DNA of 64,000 nt from Streptomyces spinoverrucosus. Its GTDB lineage: Bacteria; Actinomycetota; Actinomycetes; Streptomycetales; Streptomycetaceae. Under the pieces are notes generated by a model. That model searched no databases and was not told the DNA's origin. It worked only from the letters and a program-made list of their open reading frames with translations. This document shows, one piece after another, positions 17,739 through 27,798 of the stretch. Both the position numbers and the translations under genes were made by a program. Position 1 is the stretch's first letter, and each line of letters starts with the position of its first letter. Location: contig NZ_JADPZX010000001.1 in NCBI RefSeq assembly GCF_015712165.1, positions 2,356,001 to 2,420,000 of the forward strand, given 5' to 3'.

Positions 17739-18836
17739 TCACGCAGCATGCTGGTACTCGTGAAGGAGGCCGCCGAGTCGGTCGGTTCGATGTATGTCGA
17801 GGCGGGCGATTTCGTCCGGATCGGTGATCGGTTCGGGGGGCGGGTGCAGCGGGCGGGCGTTCGCGATGCCCTGGTGCGGCCGGTGCGCGTTGTAGAACTG
17901 CTCGAACTCCCGCAGCGCGTGGAGGAGATGCCGCTGGTTCCAGATCAGGGTGCGGTCCAGCAGTTCACGGCGGCAGGTCTGCACCCATCTCTCCATGATG
18001 GAGTTCATGCGGGGCATCCGGATGCCGCTGAGCACGATCTCGATCCCCGCGTCGGCGAGGATCGTGTCGAACAGTTCGGGGAACTTCCCGTCCCGGTCCC
18101 GGATCAGGTAGCAGGCCTGGCAGCCGGCGTCCTGGAGATCCATGACGAGATTCCTCGCCGCCTGCACGACCCAGAAGGCGGTCGGGTGCGCGGTCACACC
18201 CAGGATCCGGATGCGCCGGTCGGTGTGCTCGATGAGCGCGAACACGTACAGCCGCGCCCCGGACAGGGTGACGGTTTCGAAGAAGTCGCACGCGAGGAGC
18301 GCGTCCGCCTGGGAGCGCAGGAAGTCCGCCCAGGTACTGGACGTCCGCTCGGGCGCCGGCGGGGTCCCGGCGTCCTTGAGGATCTCCCAGACCGTGGACG
18401 CCGCCACTTTCACGCCGAGGACGAGCAGTTCACCGTGCAGGCGTCGGTAGCCCCAGGTCGGGTTCTCGCGGGCCAGGCGCAGGATCAGCGCCCGGATCGA
18501 GCGGACGGTGCGCGGCCGTCCGGGCCGCTTGGGGCGGCAGATGCGGGCGTGCCGCTGCTTCACCAGGTTGTGGTGCCACCGCAGCACCGTGTCCGGACGT
18601 ACCAGAAGCCGGAGACGACGCAGCACCTGGCGCGGCAGCGGTGCCAGGAGCGCGGCGAGGAAGCCCCGATCCTCGGGGGCAAACTTCACCCTTCTCGGGC
18701 CGAGTTGGCGCTCAAGGACCGTGATCTGGTGGCGTAGGGCCAGGATCTCGGCGTCCTTGGCGCGGTCGCTCATCGGGAGCAGCCAGAGCGCGGCGAAGGC
18801 ATTCGACACGGTCAGACAGGCGAGACGCAGGAGCAC
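17739..18836 (-). mobile_element. Integrase-core transposase (IS3/IS481-like, rve domain), apparently complete
   Basis: A 365-residue transposase. The N-terminal helix-turn-helix region includes ILALRHQITVLERQL; the C-terminal retroviral integrase fold has DDE candidates in LLACDFFETV (D), LIRDRDGKF (D) and NSIMERWVQTCRREL (E), followed by FYNAHRPHQG, a hallmark of this group. The start is GTG 18836; an internal ATG at MSDRAKDAEI may be the real one. It lies immediately beside the truncated IS5-type transposase, indicating successive insertions at one site. Clear terminal inverted repeats were not found by eye. Confidence 0.82.
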
Positions 18837-19198
18837 GAGTGGTCATCATGCCGTGGCAACTGGCAGCGGCCGCAAGCGGGATGACCTGCGCGGACGAGAT
18901 TCTCGGCACGCACAGTGTCTCCACCACGCTGCGCATACCGCATGCCCGCGTCGTACCGCAGGGATCACGAAACGTCACGACCTGCGACGTCTACGAGTTC
19001 AACCTGAGTACCGGCCCGACCTCCTCGACGGCTTCATCGCCGAGACCGGCCTCACCTGGACACCGCCATGACGTCACCCCGAAGCGAAAACCTCAGAAGC
19101 GCCGAACATAAACGTAAATGCGAAGTCGAACTCTTCCCTCATTGGAGTTGAACTCCGACGACGTCGAACCTACGCTGCCAATGAAGTAGAACCGCGTC
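18837..19198. other. Region between the transposase and mutM, possible gene remnant
   Basis: Nothing recognisable is encoded here. One plus-strand frame ends at 19071 with EYRPDLLDGFIAETGLTW, which has protein-like composition and could be the 3' tail of a gene cut by the insertion sequences, but no start or homology is evident. From about 19080 the DNA turns AT-richer, as in an ordinary intergenic spacer. Confidence 0.35.
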
Positions 19199-20074
19199 TC
19201 ACCTGGGAAAACGTGCTCCGCTGCTCTTCGGAATGGGCTGACACTTCGGGCAGAAGTAGGAGGAGCGGTTCATGAACGGGGCTCTTCTGATCCTCGTTCC
19301 ACACCGGTTACATGCCTGGTCAGAGCGCCCATACACGTTCAAATCTCTGCTGAAATAACCCGACTCGCCGTTGACGTTGACGTACAGGCTGTCGAAGCTC
19401 GTGCCGCCCACGGACAGGGCGGCGTTGAGTACGTCCCTGATGTGGCCGAGGAGTTCGAGCGTGCGGGGGCGGGTGAAGGTGGACGTCGGGCGGTCGTAGT
19501 GGAGGCGAGCGCGCCAAAGGGCCTCGTCCGCGTAGATGTTGCCGACGCCGCTGATCAACGACTGGTCCAGCAGGGCGCGTTTGATGGTGCTGCGCTTGCG
19601 ACGCAGCGCCTGGTGGAACACCTCGTCGTCGAACAACGGGTCGATGGGGTCGCGGGCGATGTGTGCGATGACGTCGGGCAGGCCGTCGGCGGTGGTGTCG
19701 TGCAACGACAGGCCGCCGAAGGTGCGCTGGTCGACGAAGCGCAGTTCGGTGCCGAGGGCGTCGGCGAACCGGACGCGGATGCGCAGGTGCTTCTCGTCGG
19801 GTACCGCGTGCGGCTGGACCAGGAGCTGGCCGCTCATGCCGAGGTGGGCCAGGATCGCCTGGTCGGTGTCCTCCAGCGGCAGCCACAGGTACTTGCCGCG
19901 CCGGCTCGGGGTGCCGACGCGGTGGCCCTTCAGGCGGTGCGCGAAGTCGTCGGCGCCGGCGAGGTGACGGCGTACGGCGCGCGGGTGCAGCACCTCGACG
20001 TCGGTGACGGTCCGGTGGGCGACCCACTGCTCCAGGCCACGCCGGACGACCTCCACCTCGGGCAACTCGGGCAT
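19199..20074 (-). CDS. mutM: Formamidopyrimidine-DNA glycosylase (Fpg/MutM)
   Basis: This base-excision-repair enzyme removes 8-oxoguanine and formamidopyrimidines and nicks the strand. The 291-residue protein begins MPELPEVE, with the catalytic Pro2 and Glu3. It has [13 protein letters not shown] in the helix-two-turn-helix and a C-terminal zinc finger ([10 protein letters not shown] to FCPKC). The spacing to rnc is 110 bases, interrupted by a strong hairpin at 20109-20139. Downstream lie the insertion-sequence scar and the accessory cluster, not the usual Streptomyces neighbours. Confidence 0.96.
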   Translation of the reverse strand: MPELPEVEVVRRGLEQWVAHRTVTDVEVLHPRAVRRHLAGADDFAHRLKGHRVGTPSRRGKYLWLPLEDTDQAILAHLGMSGQLLVQPHAVPDEKHLRIRVRFADALGTELRFVDQRTFGGLSLHDTTADGLPDVIAHIARDPIDPLFDDEVFHQALRRKRSTIKRALLDQSLISGVGNIYADEALWRARLHYDRPTSTFTRPRTLELLGHIRDVLNAALSVGGTSFDSLYVNVNGESGYFSRDLNVYGRSDQACNRCGTRIRRAPFMNRSSYFCPKCQPIPKSSGARFPR

Positions 20075-20108
20075 CGCGCCTCCCCCGTCCCAATCCGTCG
20101 TACGAGCC

Positions 20109-20139
20109 GAGCGCCCGCCCCGGGCTGGGGCGGGCGCTC
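20109..20139 (-). terminator. Strong hairpin between rnc and mutM
   Basis: GAGCGCCCGCCCC pairs perfectly with GGGGCGGGCGCTC over 13 bp around a 5-base loop. It sits between the rnc stop and the mutM start in the direction of transcription. It has no T-run, so it may attenuate, terminate or act as an RNA-processing site rather than be a strict terminator. Confidence 0.6.
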
Positions 20140-20184
20140 GGGTGTGCTGTTGTGTTCCGCAGGTGCCTGTTCCGGCGGAGCCGG

Positions 20185-21051
20185 TCAGCCCGACGCCGAG
20201 GGGGCGTCCGTGCTGTCACCGGCGGTGCCTTCCCGCGCGGCGCCGTCCCTCAGCGGGACCGCGGCCACGGCCGGTGCCGCGCCCGTGGCCGCGGCGGCCT
20301 TGGCGCGCTCGTCCGCCGCCGCGCGGATGGACCGCCAGGCGGATTCGGCGGCCTGCTGCTCCGCCTCCTTCTTGCTGCGGCCGGTGCCGGTGCCGTACGA
20401 GACGCCTCCGACGCGGGCGGCAGCAGTGAAGGTCTTCTCATGGTCGGGGCCGGTCTCCGTGACCAGGTACTCGGGCACGCCGAGCCCCTCGGTCGCGGTG
20501 AGCTCCTGGAGGGACGTCTTCCAGTCCAGGCCGGCTCCGAGGTTCGAGGACTTCTCGATCAGCGGGTCGAACAGGCGGTGCACCAGCTCCGCCGCCGAGT
20601 CCAGGCCCTGGTCGAGATAGACCGCGCCGATCACCGCTTCCAGGGTGTCGGCGAGGATCGATGCCTTGTCCCGGCCGCCCGTGCCCTCTTCACCGCGGCC
20701 GAGCCGGATGAAGGAGCCCAGGTCCAGCGTCCGCCCCACGTCCGCCAGCGCACGAGAGTTGACCACCGCGGCCCGCAGCTTGGCCAGCTGGCCTTCGGGC
20801 AGGTCGGGGTGGGTGCGGTACAGCGTGTCCGTGACGACGAGGCCGAGCACGGAGTCCCCGAGGAACTCCAGCCGCTCGTTCGTCGGCAGACCGCCGTTCT
20901 CGTACGCGTAGGAACGGTGGGTCAGCGCTCGCACCAGAAGGGCGGACTCGACCTTGTAGCCGAGCCGCCCTTCCAGAAGCGTGTGGGACGAGGCCTGGTT
21001 GTCCGGTCCACCCCCGCTCGCGCGGGAAGACTGCTTCTTCGGCGTGGACAC
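20185..21051 (-). CDS. rnc: Ribonuclease III
   Basis: A double-stranded-RNA endonuclease needed for rRNA processing; in Streptomyces it is also the global antibiotic regulator AbsB. The 288-residue protein has the signature [16 protein letters not shown], the second acidic site [15 protein letters not shown], and a C-terminal dsRNA-binding domain ([15 protein letters not shown] to [18 protein letters not shown]). A low-complexity Ala/Pro tail follows. The start is taken as GTG 21051 (STPKKQ), with GAGAGG upstream; GTG 21063 is an alternative. It follows rpmF by 19 bases, as in other streptomycetes. Confidence 0.96.
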   Translation of the reverse strand: MSTPKKQSSRASGGGPDNQASSHTLLEGRLGYKVESALLVRALTHRSYAYENGGLPTNERLEFLGDSVLGLVVTDTLYRTHPDLPEGQLAKLRAAVVNSRALADVGRTLDLGSFIRLGRGEEGTGGRDKASILADTLEAVIGAVYLDQGLDSAAELVHRLFDPLIEKSSNLGAGLDWKTSLQELTATEGLGVPEYLVTETGPDHEKTFTAAARVGGVSYGTGTGRSKKEAEQQAAESAWRSIRAAADERAKAAAATGAAPAVAAVPLRDGAAREGTAGDSTDAPSASG

Positions 21052-21070
21052 AGTGCCTCTCACCAGCCGC

Positions 21071-21244
21071 TCAGACCTCGAGGACCTGGCGCTTGTTGTA
21101 GGTGCCGCACGACGGGCACGCGATGTGCTGCTGCTTGGGCTCGTGGCAGCGCTCGCACGCAACCAGGGTGGGGACCGCAGCCTTCCACTGCGACCGGCGG
21201 TGGCGCGTGTTGCTGCGCGACATCTTCCGCTTCGGAACAGCCAC
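21071..21244 (-). CDS. rpmF: 50S ribosomal protein L32
   Basis: This 57-residue ribosomal protein begins [19 protein letters not shown] and ends in a Cys4 zinc ribbon (CERCHEP and CPSCG). It starts with GTG at 21244 and lies 2 bases after the yceD-like gene stop, the usual order in bacteria. Confidence 0.96.
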   Translation of the reverse strand: MAVPKRKMSRSNTRHRRSQWKAAVPTLVACERCHEPKQQHIACPSCGTYNKRQVLEV

Positions 21245-21246
21245 GG

Positions 21247-21894
21247 CTACTTCTCCTGCTTCTCGTCGACGCCCGCTTCGGCGCCGCTCATCTCGTCCTT
21301 ATCGCCGTCTTCGAGTGAATCGGCGAGTCCCTGCAATGCCGCCCAACGGATGTCGACGGCGTTGTGGTGGTGGTCCGGGTCGTCCGCGAGACGTGCTCCG
21401 CACTCGGCGCACAGTCCCGGGCAGTCTTCCTGGCACACCGGCTGCATCGGCAGTGCGAGCACCACCGCATCGCGCAGCAGAGGTTCGAGGTCGAACAGGC
21501 CGTCCTCGAGAAAGAGCCTGTCCTCGTCGTCCTCGGCGTCGTCGCCCGGTTCCGCATGGTGCACGCGGCCCCGGTCGTCGGCGTCAGGGTACGAGAACAT
21601 CTCCTGGAAGTCCGCTTCGAGCTCCAGCCCGACCGGCTCCAGACACCTTACGCACTCCCCCTCGGCCCGTGCACGGGCGGTGCCTGTGACAAGCACACCT
21701 TCCATGACGGACTCCAGACGGAGTTCGAGCTCCACCGGCGTGCCTTGCGGCACTCCGATGACGTCCTTCAGACCGAGGTCCCTCGGGGCGTCGACCGTGC
21801 GGGTCAGGCGCTGCAGCGCACCAGGCCGCCGCCCCAGCTCGTGCGTATCGAACACGAGAGGGTTGCGGTGGTCGAGGCGGGCGTTCAGAGCCAT
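21247..21894 (-). CDS. YceD/DUF177 family protein
   Basis: A 215-residue member of the DUF177 family, which lies next to rpmF in most bacteria and is linked to 23S rRNA accumulation. It has the typical paired cysteines in [10 protein letters not shown] and in [17 protein letters not shown], and ends in an acidic tail. The start is ATG 21894. It is translationally close to rpmF (2 bases) and was probably cotranscribed with it and rnc. Confidence 0.9.
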   Translation of the reverse strand: MALNARLDHRNPLVFDTHELGRRPGALQRLTRTVDAPRDLGLKDVIGVPQGTPVELELRLESVMEGVLVTGTARARAEGECVRCLEPVGLELEADFQEMFSYPDADDRGRVHHAEPGDDAEDDEDRLFLEDGLFDLEPLLRDAVVLALPMQPVCQEDCPGLCAECGARLADDPDHHHNAVDIRWAALQGLADSLEDGDKDEMSGAEAGVDEKQEK

Positions 21895-22021
21895 TCCTGC
21901 TTTCGATCTTGTGAGCTCACGGACGCCGCCCTCGGTGTTCCCGGGCAGCGCTGATCGCGGACGTACGCGCGACCGAAGAGCCAGGATACTGGACCTTTCG
22001 CCGACGGCCCAATCGGCGGTG

Positions 22022-23056
22022 TCAGCCGTTGCCGCGGCCCTGTTCGTACGCGCGCAGCTGCTCCGCGCTGATCATGCTCGTGTCGAAGAGGCTGGTCTCG
22101 TCGAGCGCCTGGGGCTGCGCGTAGCTCTGCTGGTGCGGATCGTAGGCGGGCTGCTGCGGGTACGCGGCGTACGGATCGGCCTGCTGGTAGCCGTACGGGT
22201 CCTGCTGGGCGTACTGCTGCTGGTAGCCGTAGGGATCCTGCTGGGGCTGCTGGAGCGGCTGCTGCTGGTAGGCGTAGGCGTCCTGGGTGGCGTACGGCTG
22301 CTGGGCCGGGATCTCCGGGGCCTGCGCGGGCTCGGCCGGGGCGTCGGACATGGCGGCGAGGTCGGCGAGGTAGTCGGCGTCGCTGCTGTGCTGGACGGTG
22401 GCGGTGTCGAGGGAGCCGAGGTCGTCGGTGGCGATCCGGCCGTGCAGCTTCTGCCGGCCGCGGCCGACCGCCTCCAGGGTCTTGGCGAGGACCGCCTCGA
22501 AGGCGCCCAGCTTGACGTCGACGTACTCGTCGGCGGTACGGCGCAGCGTCTCCGGGTCGTGGCTGCGCTCGGGGGCGTCCTCGTCCTCGTAGCCCTGCTC
22601 GTCGAGGCCGGGGCCGGTGCCGAGCAGCTTCTCGCGGCCGCGGCCGACGGAGCCGAGGGTCTTGGTGAGGACGACCTCGAAGTTGGCGAGCTTGGAGTCG
22701 ACGTAGTCGTCGGCCTCGGCGCGGATCTCCTCGGCCTCCTGGCGGGCCTCGGCCAGGATCCGGTCGGCCTCGGCCTGGGAACGGCGGGCGACCTCGGTGT
22801 CGGAGATCAGCGAGCCGCGCTCGGCGTGCGCGCCCTGGATGATCCGCTCGGCCTCCTGGCGGGCCTGCTCGACCATCTGCTCGCGGCCGCCGATCAGCTC
22901 CTGGGCCTGGGCGAGGGAGTCGGGCAGCGCCGCGCGCACCTCCTCCAGCATGGCGAGCAGGTCGGCGCGGTTGACCACGCAGGAGGCCGACATGGGCATG
23001 CCCCGGGCACTGGAGACCGCCGAGACGATCTCGTCGAGCTTGTTCTGTACGTCCAC
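22022..23056 (-). CDS. DivIVA-like coiled-coil cell-division-initiation protein
   Basis: A 344-residue cytoplasmic protein with two related coiled-coil blocks. Each contains a DDYVDSKLANFEVVLTKTL-like unit ending VGRGR-KL, at about residues 118-143 and 175-203. Between and before them are long Ala/Glu/Arg helices. The C-terminal third is Gln/Tyr/Pro rich (repeated DPYGYQQ) and probably disordered. Streptomyces annotate this rpmF-coaD neighbour as a cell division initiation protein, related in style to DivIVA polar scaffolds. The start is GTG 23056. Its exact function is unknown. Confidence 0.75.
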   Translation of the reverse strand: MDVQNKLDEIVSAVSSARGMPMSASCVVNRADLLAMLEEVRAALPDSLAQAQELIGGREQMVEQARQEAERIIQGAHAERGSLISDTEVARRSQAEADRILAEARQEAEEIRAEADDYVDSKLANFEVVLTKTLGSVGRGREKLLGTGPGLDEQGYEDEDAPERSHDPETLRRTADEYVDVKLGAFEAVLAKTLEAVGRGRQKLHGRIATDDLGSLDTATVQHSSDADYLADLAAMSDAPAEPAQAPEIPAQQPYATQDAYAYQQQPLQQPQQDPYGYQQQYAQQDPYGYQQADPYAAYPQQPAYDPHQQSYAQPQALDETSLFDTSMISAEQLRAYEQGRGNG

Positions 23057-23129
23057 CGGTTGCTCGCCACTCTCTACAGCTGTGTTGGAGACGGACGGGA
23101 CGACTGTAGCCCGTTGCGGTGCAACCCGT

Positions 23130-24223
<1,094 letters not shown>

Positions 24224-24317
24224 CTTGGGTCCTCGGTCGTGGGTTGTTGTGGATTCAGTGTGGCAGGTGGAGGGGCTGGGGGTGCCTATCGGCGTGGGTG
24301 CGCATTGTTGTGGGCGG

Positions 24318-24360
24318 CTGCGGGTTCGTTGTGGCTTCTCGCGCAGTTCCCCGCGCCCCT
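24318..24360. repeat. Dispersed Streptomyces intergenic repeat, copy 1
   Basis: The segment begins CTGCGGGTT and ends with a 22-base block (24339-24360) containing GCGCAGTTCCCCGCGCCCCT, identical to positions 37806-37827. It lies between recG and rsmD. Elements with this core are known to recur in intergenic regions of streptomycete chromosomes. Confidence 0.7.
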
Positions 24361-24393
24361 GGGGGCGTTGCCCTGCCCGGCGACGACAAGAGT

Positions 24394-27300
24394 TCACCCC
24401 TTCTCCAGATACTGCTCCCTCTCCTCGTCCAACAGGGCGTCCAGGGCCGTGCGCAGGGCCGGTAGGCCGGTCAGGTCGGGGTCGGTGGTGACCACCTTGG
24501 TGGCCTCCTCCCGGGCCTCCGCGATGATCTCCTCGTCCTCGATGACGGCCAGCACCCGCAGGCTGGTACGGGCGCCGGACTGGGCCTGGCCGAGGACGTC
24601 GCCCTCGCGTCGCTGTTCGAGGTCGATGCGGGAGAGTTCGAAGCCGTCGAGCGTGGCGGCCACCGAGTTCAGCCGCTGGCGGGCTGCGCTCGCCTCGGGC
24701 ATCTCGGTGACCAGCAGGCACAGTCCGGGTGCCGAGCCACGGCCGACGCGGCCGCGCAGTTGGTGGAGCTGGGAGACGCCGAAGCGGTCGGCGTCCATGA
24801 TCACCATCGCGGTGGCGTTCGGCACGTTCACGCCGACCTCGATGACTGTGGTGGCCACCAGGACGTCCGTCTCTCCGGCGGCGAACCGGCGCATGACGGC
24901 GTCCTTGTCGTCGGGCTGCATCCGGCCGTGCAGGACCTCGACCTTGAGTCCCTGGAGTGGGCCCTTGGCGAGGTGGTCGGCCACGTCGAGGACGGCGAGC
25001 GGGGGGCGCTTCTCGGCCTCGTCCTCGGGGGACTTCTTCTTTTTCGCCGCCTTGGGGTCGTCCTCCTCGTCGCCGATGCGCGGGCAGACGACGTACGCCT
25101 GATGGCCCTGGGAGACCTCCTCGCGCACCCGCTCCCAGGTCCGGGCCAGGAAGTGCGGCTTGTCGGCGGCGGGGACGACATGGCTGGCGATCGGGGAGCG
25201 GCCGGCCGGGAGCTGGTCGAGGACCGAGGTCTCCAGGTCGCCGAAGACGGTCATGGCGACCGTGCGCGGGATCGGCGTGGCGGTCATGACCAGCAGGTGG
25301 GGCGGCTGCTTGCCCTTGCCGCGCAGGGCGTCGCGCTGCTCGACGCCGAAGCGGTGCTGTTCGTCGACGACGACCAGGCCGAGGTCGTGGAACTGGACCT
25401 TGTCCTCGATCAGCGCGTGCGTGCCGATCACGATCCCGGCCTCGCCGGTGACGAGATCGAGCAGCGCCTGTCGGCGGGCGGCGGCGCCCATGGAGCCGGT
25501 CAACAGCACCACCTTGGTGGCCTGCTCAGCGCCACCCAGCATCCCGCCCTCGGCCAGTTCGCCCATCATCTCCACGACCGAGCGGTGGTGCTGCTGGGCG
25601 AGCACCTCGGTGGGCGCGAGCATGGCGGCCTGCCCGCCCGCGTCGACGACGGCGAGCATGGCGCGCAGGGCGACCATGGTGTTGTGGGTCACCGTGAAGT
25701 TGTCGGTGACGTAGGCATGGCTGGGGTGGGCGACACTGATGCACTGGACCGGCTTGCGTCCCACATATTCGACTGCACGGATGCCGCGGCGGAAGGTGTT
25801 GTATTTCGGCCGGTGCCGCACCCGGTCTGCCTTGCGGGACAGTCGGAACGGAGCGTACTCGTCGGGCAGTGCGACGGAGACCTCGAAGGCGGTTCGCTTC
25901 AGCAGGATCCGTGCTCGGCCTCCCAGCGAACGCACAAGCCAGGCAACATCATCTGCGAGCCGGCGTGAGGCCGAGCAGAACGAGATGCTGAGGCCACTCG
26001 CCTGAATGGTGCCGTCAGTGTCCAGGAGCCCCTGCAGCAGAGCGAGACGGTTCTTGATCGAGGTGTTCTTGAACTCGGTGGGGATGAACTTGCCGTGTGA
26101 GGTCAACCCCCACAATCCCAGAGTACGGAGGGCCTGGATGATGGGGTTGCGTACGCCGCCCGTGCGACGGGTGAGCTGGATCGTGTGGTCACACCGAGAG
26201 CCCGTAACCGGAACAAGGCGGCAGTCGGGAGCCACGGCCGACGCCGCGGCATCGCGGATCTCGGCGTCGACGGTGGACAGCCTCAAGTTGTGTCGGAACG
26301 AGCCGCCGCCCAGCAGCAGACCGAAGAGGTAAGGGTCGAGCGGCAGCTGCGAATCGTCCCCCAGGTCGACCGGGGTCGCCGCCGGGAGGTACCACTTCGA
26401 AGATCCGTTGGCCTTGAACGTGTCGAGACGGATCTCCCGCGTCGTCATGACCTTGGGAGCCTGGCCACGGTGCCATCCGCAGCTCGTACCGACGATCCAG
26501 AGATGCTCGTCGTCGCACTCGACAGAACTTCCGTCAGAGAGGACCAGCCGCCAGACATCACGCTCTCCCTGCGGGAAGACACCGTCGACCAGCGCGATCT
26601 CCCCGTCCGGAACGACAACCTCGTCTCCGACCGCCAGGTCCCCCATACGACGGAATCCGGTTGGTGTGAGCACGAGCGAGTCGAGCGGCTGGGCCTTCCC
26701 CGATCCGACCTCGCCCTGGAGCAGTCGGTGCATCGGGTGCTCGGTGGCCAGGTCGCCGAAGATCTCCTCGGAGACCTTCCGCTGGCCCTCGGTGAGGGTG
26801 AACGGCAGCCGGTCGTCGAAGGCGGCGAGGAGGCCGTCCGGCGTGGGCCTGCGGGGCACCGCGGGGAGCTGGGCGTCGGCGTGCCGGCGGCGGGCGAGGG
26901 CGACCTGGAGGACGAAGGCCTCGTCCCACTTGAGGCGGTCGCGGGCGTCGGCGATGTCCGCCTTGGTGTGCGGGCGGTGGATCTTCAGCAGCGCCTCGGG
27001 GAGGGAGACCAGGCCGCGGCCCTCACGGAGGGGGTCCGGGAGGGGGTCGAGGGCCTCCTGGGCGCTGGGGAGCACGGTCTGGATCGCCTTGCCGATCTTC
27101 CAGGACTCCAGCTTGGCGGTGGCCGGGTAGATCGGGATCAGGGCGCCCGCCCAGGTGTCGATCGCCTCCTCGGCGTCCCCCTTCAGCAACTCGTACGCCG
27201 GATGTGCCAGTTGCAGTCGGCGGTTGAAGACGGAGACCTTGCCCGCGAACATCGCGCGCGTGCCCGGCAGCAGTTCCTTGTGGGGTTTGTGCACGCCGTG

Positions 27301-27615
27301 GCCGAAGAAGACCAGTTGGAGCCGGCCGCTGCCGTCGGTGATCGTCACTTCCAGACGCTGGCCCTTGCCGCGGGGCGCCTTGGCGGAGGCGAAGCTGTGC
27401 AGACGGGCGTCGGCGACCTGGGCGACCACGGTGACGTGCTCGTCCAGGGGGAGGTCGGCGAGGTGGGTGAGCTGGCCCCGCTCCTCGTATCTGCGTGGGT
27501 AGTGATGCAGGAGGTCGCCGACGGTGTGCAGGCCGAGATGCTCGGCCATCACCTTCGCGGTGGCGGGGCCGAGCACCTTCTTGAGTGGTTCTTCCAGTGC
27601 GGGCACGAGATCCAT
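24394..27615 (-). CDS. recG: ATP-dependent DNA helicase RecG, containing an intein
   Basis: The branch-migrating helicase that remodels stalled forks and Holliday junctions. The 1073-residue precursor has the N-terminal wedge/OB domain (RRYEERGQLTHLADLP, VTITDGSGRLQLVFFG), then the helicase domain: Walker A at GEVGSGK/T, DEQHRFG (motif II), MTATPIPRTVAMT (III), TVIEVGVNVPNA and QLRGRVGRG (V/VI). The Walker A Lys and Thr are separated by a 338-residue insertion with all marks of an intein (25681-26694). Without it RecG is 735 residues, the normal size. The start is ATG 27615 (MDLVPALEEPL). Active helicase requires the insertion to be spliced out. Confidence 0.96.
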   Translation of the reverse strand: MDLVPALEEPLKKVLGPATAKVMAEHLGLHTVGDLLHHYPRRYEERGQLTHLADLPLDEHVTVVAQVADARLHSFASAKAPRGKGQRLEVTITDGSGRLQLVFFGHGVHKPHKELLPGTRAMFAGKVSVFNRRLQLAHPAYELLKGDAEEAIDTWAGALIPIYPATAKLESWKIGKAIQTVLPSAQEALDPLPDPLREGRGLVSLPEALLKIHRPHTKADIADARDRLKWDEAFVLQVALARRRHADAQLPAVPRRPTPDGLLAAFDDRLPFTLTEGQRKVSEEIFGDLATEHPMHRLLQGEVGSGKAQPLDSLVLTPTGFRRMGDLAVGDEVVVPDGEIALVDGVFPQGERDVWRLVLSDGSSVECDDEHLWIVGTSCGWHRGQAPKVMTTREIRLDTFKANGSSKWYLPAATPVDLGDDSQLPLDPYLFGLLLGGGSFRHNLRLSTVDAEIRDAAASAVAPDCRLVPVTGSRCDHTIQLTRRTGGVRNPIIQALRTLGLWGLTSHGKFIPTEFKNTSIKNRLALLQGLLDTDGTIQASGLSISFCSASRRLADDVAWLVRSLGGRARILLKRTAFEVSVALPDEYAPFRLSRKADRVRHRPKYNTFRRGIRAVEYVGRKPVQCISVAHPSHAYVTDNFTVTHNTMVALRAMLAVVDAGGQAAMLAPTEVLAQQHHRSVVEMMGELAEGGMLGGAEQATKVVLLTGSMGAAARRQALLDLVTGEAGIVIGTHALIEDKVQFHDLGLVVVDEQHRFGVEQRDALRGKGKQPPHLLVMTATPIPRTVAMTVFGDLETSVLDQLPAGRSPIASHVVPAADKPHFLARTWERVREEVSQGHQAYVVCPRIGDEEDDPKAAKKKKSPEDEAEKRPPLAVLDVADHLAKGPLQGLKVEVLHGRMQPDDKDAVMRRFAAGETDVLVATTVIEVGVNVPNATAMVIMDADRFGVSQLHQLRGRVGRGSAPGLCLLVTEMPEASAARQRLNSVAATLDGFELSRIDLEQRREGDVLGQAQSGARTSLRVLAVIEDEEIIAEAREEATKVVTTDPDLTGLPALRTALDALLDEEREQYLEKG
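25681..26694 (-). mobile_element. Intein with LAGLIDADG-type homing endonuclease domain, inserted in the RecG P-loop
   Basis: The element covers precursor residues 308-645, between Lys and Thr of GSGKT. The N-terminal splicing block is AQPLDSLVLTPTGFRRMGDL; residue 1 is Ala, not Cys or Ser. Block B ends ECDDEHLW, block F has VQCISV, and the C-terminus is FTVTHN followed by Thr+1. The combination of non-nucleophilic first residue, Trp after the block B His, block F Cys and Thr+1 is the WCT signature of class 3 inteins, where the block F Cys starts splicing. Two dodecapeptide motifs are visible: LFGLLLGGGSF (about residue 432), where Gly replaces the usual Asp, and LLQGLLDTDGTI (about 527), intact. 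Splicing should be possible; homing activity is doubtful. Confidence 0.88.
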
Positions 27616-27798
27616 TGCACACCACGGCACTGACAACGGCGTAGGCATCCCGGCGACAGATCCGTATACGTCTCGGGAATCCCCTGGTCAGACGGCTCGT
27701 TCGGGCTCTAGGATGACGCGCTCCGGCCATCCTTTCGCGGTCACCGCCTCACCGGGACCGCCCGACCCCGCGCCGAAGCGCTTCCCCCCACCGGCGCT

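Noticed and set aside
17700..18860. Terminal inverted repeats of the integrase-type insertion sequence
   Set aside because: Candidate ends around 17720 and 18850 do not show a convincing match by eye, so exact element borders are not given.
22140..22290. Possible CRISPR-like array from repeated CTGCTGGTAGCC units
   Set aside because: The repeats encode Tyr/Gln-rich residues (DPYGYQQ) within the DivIVA-like protein; no regular spacers.
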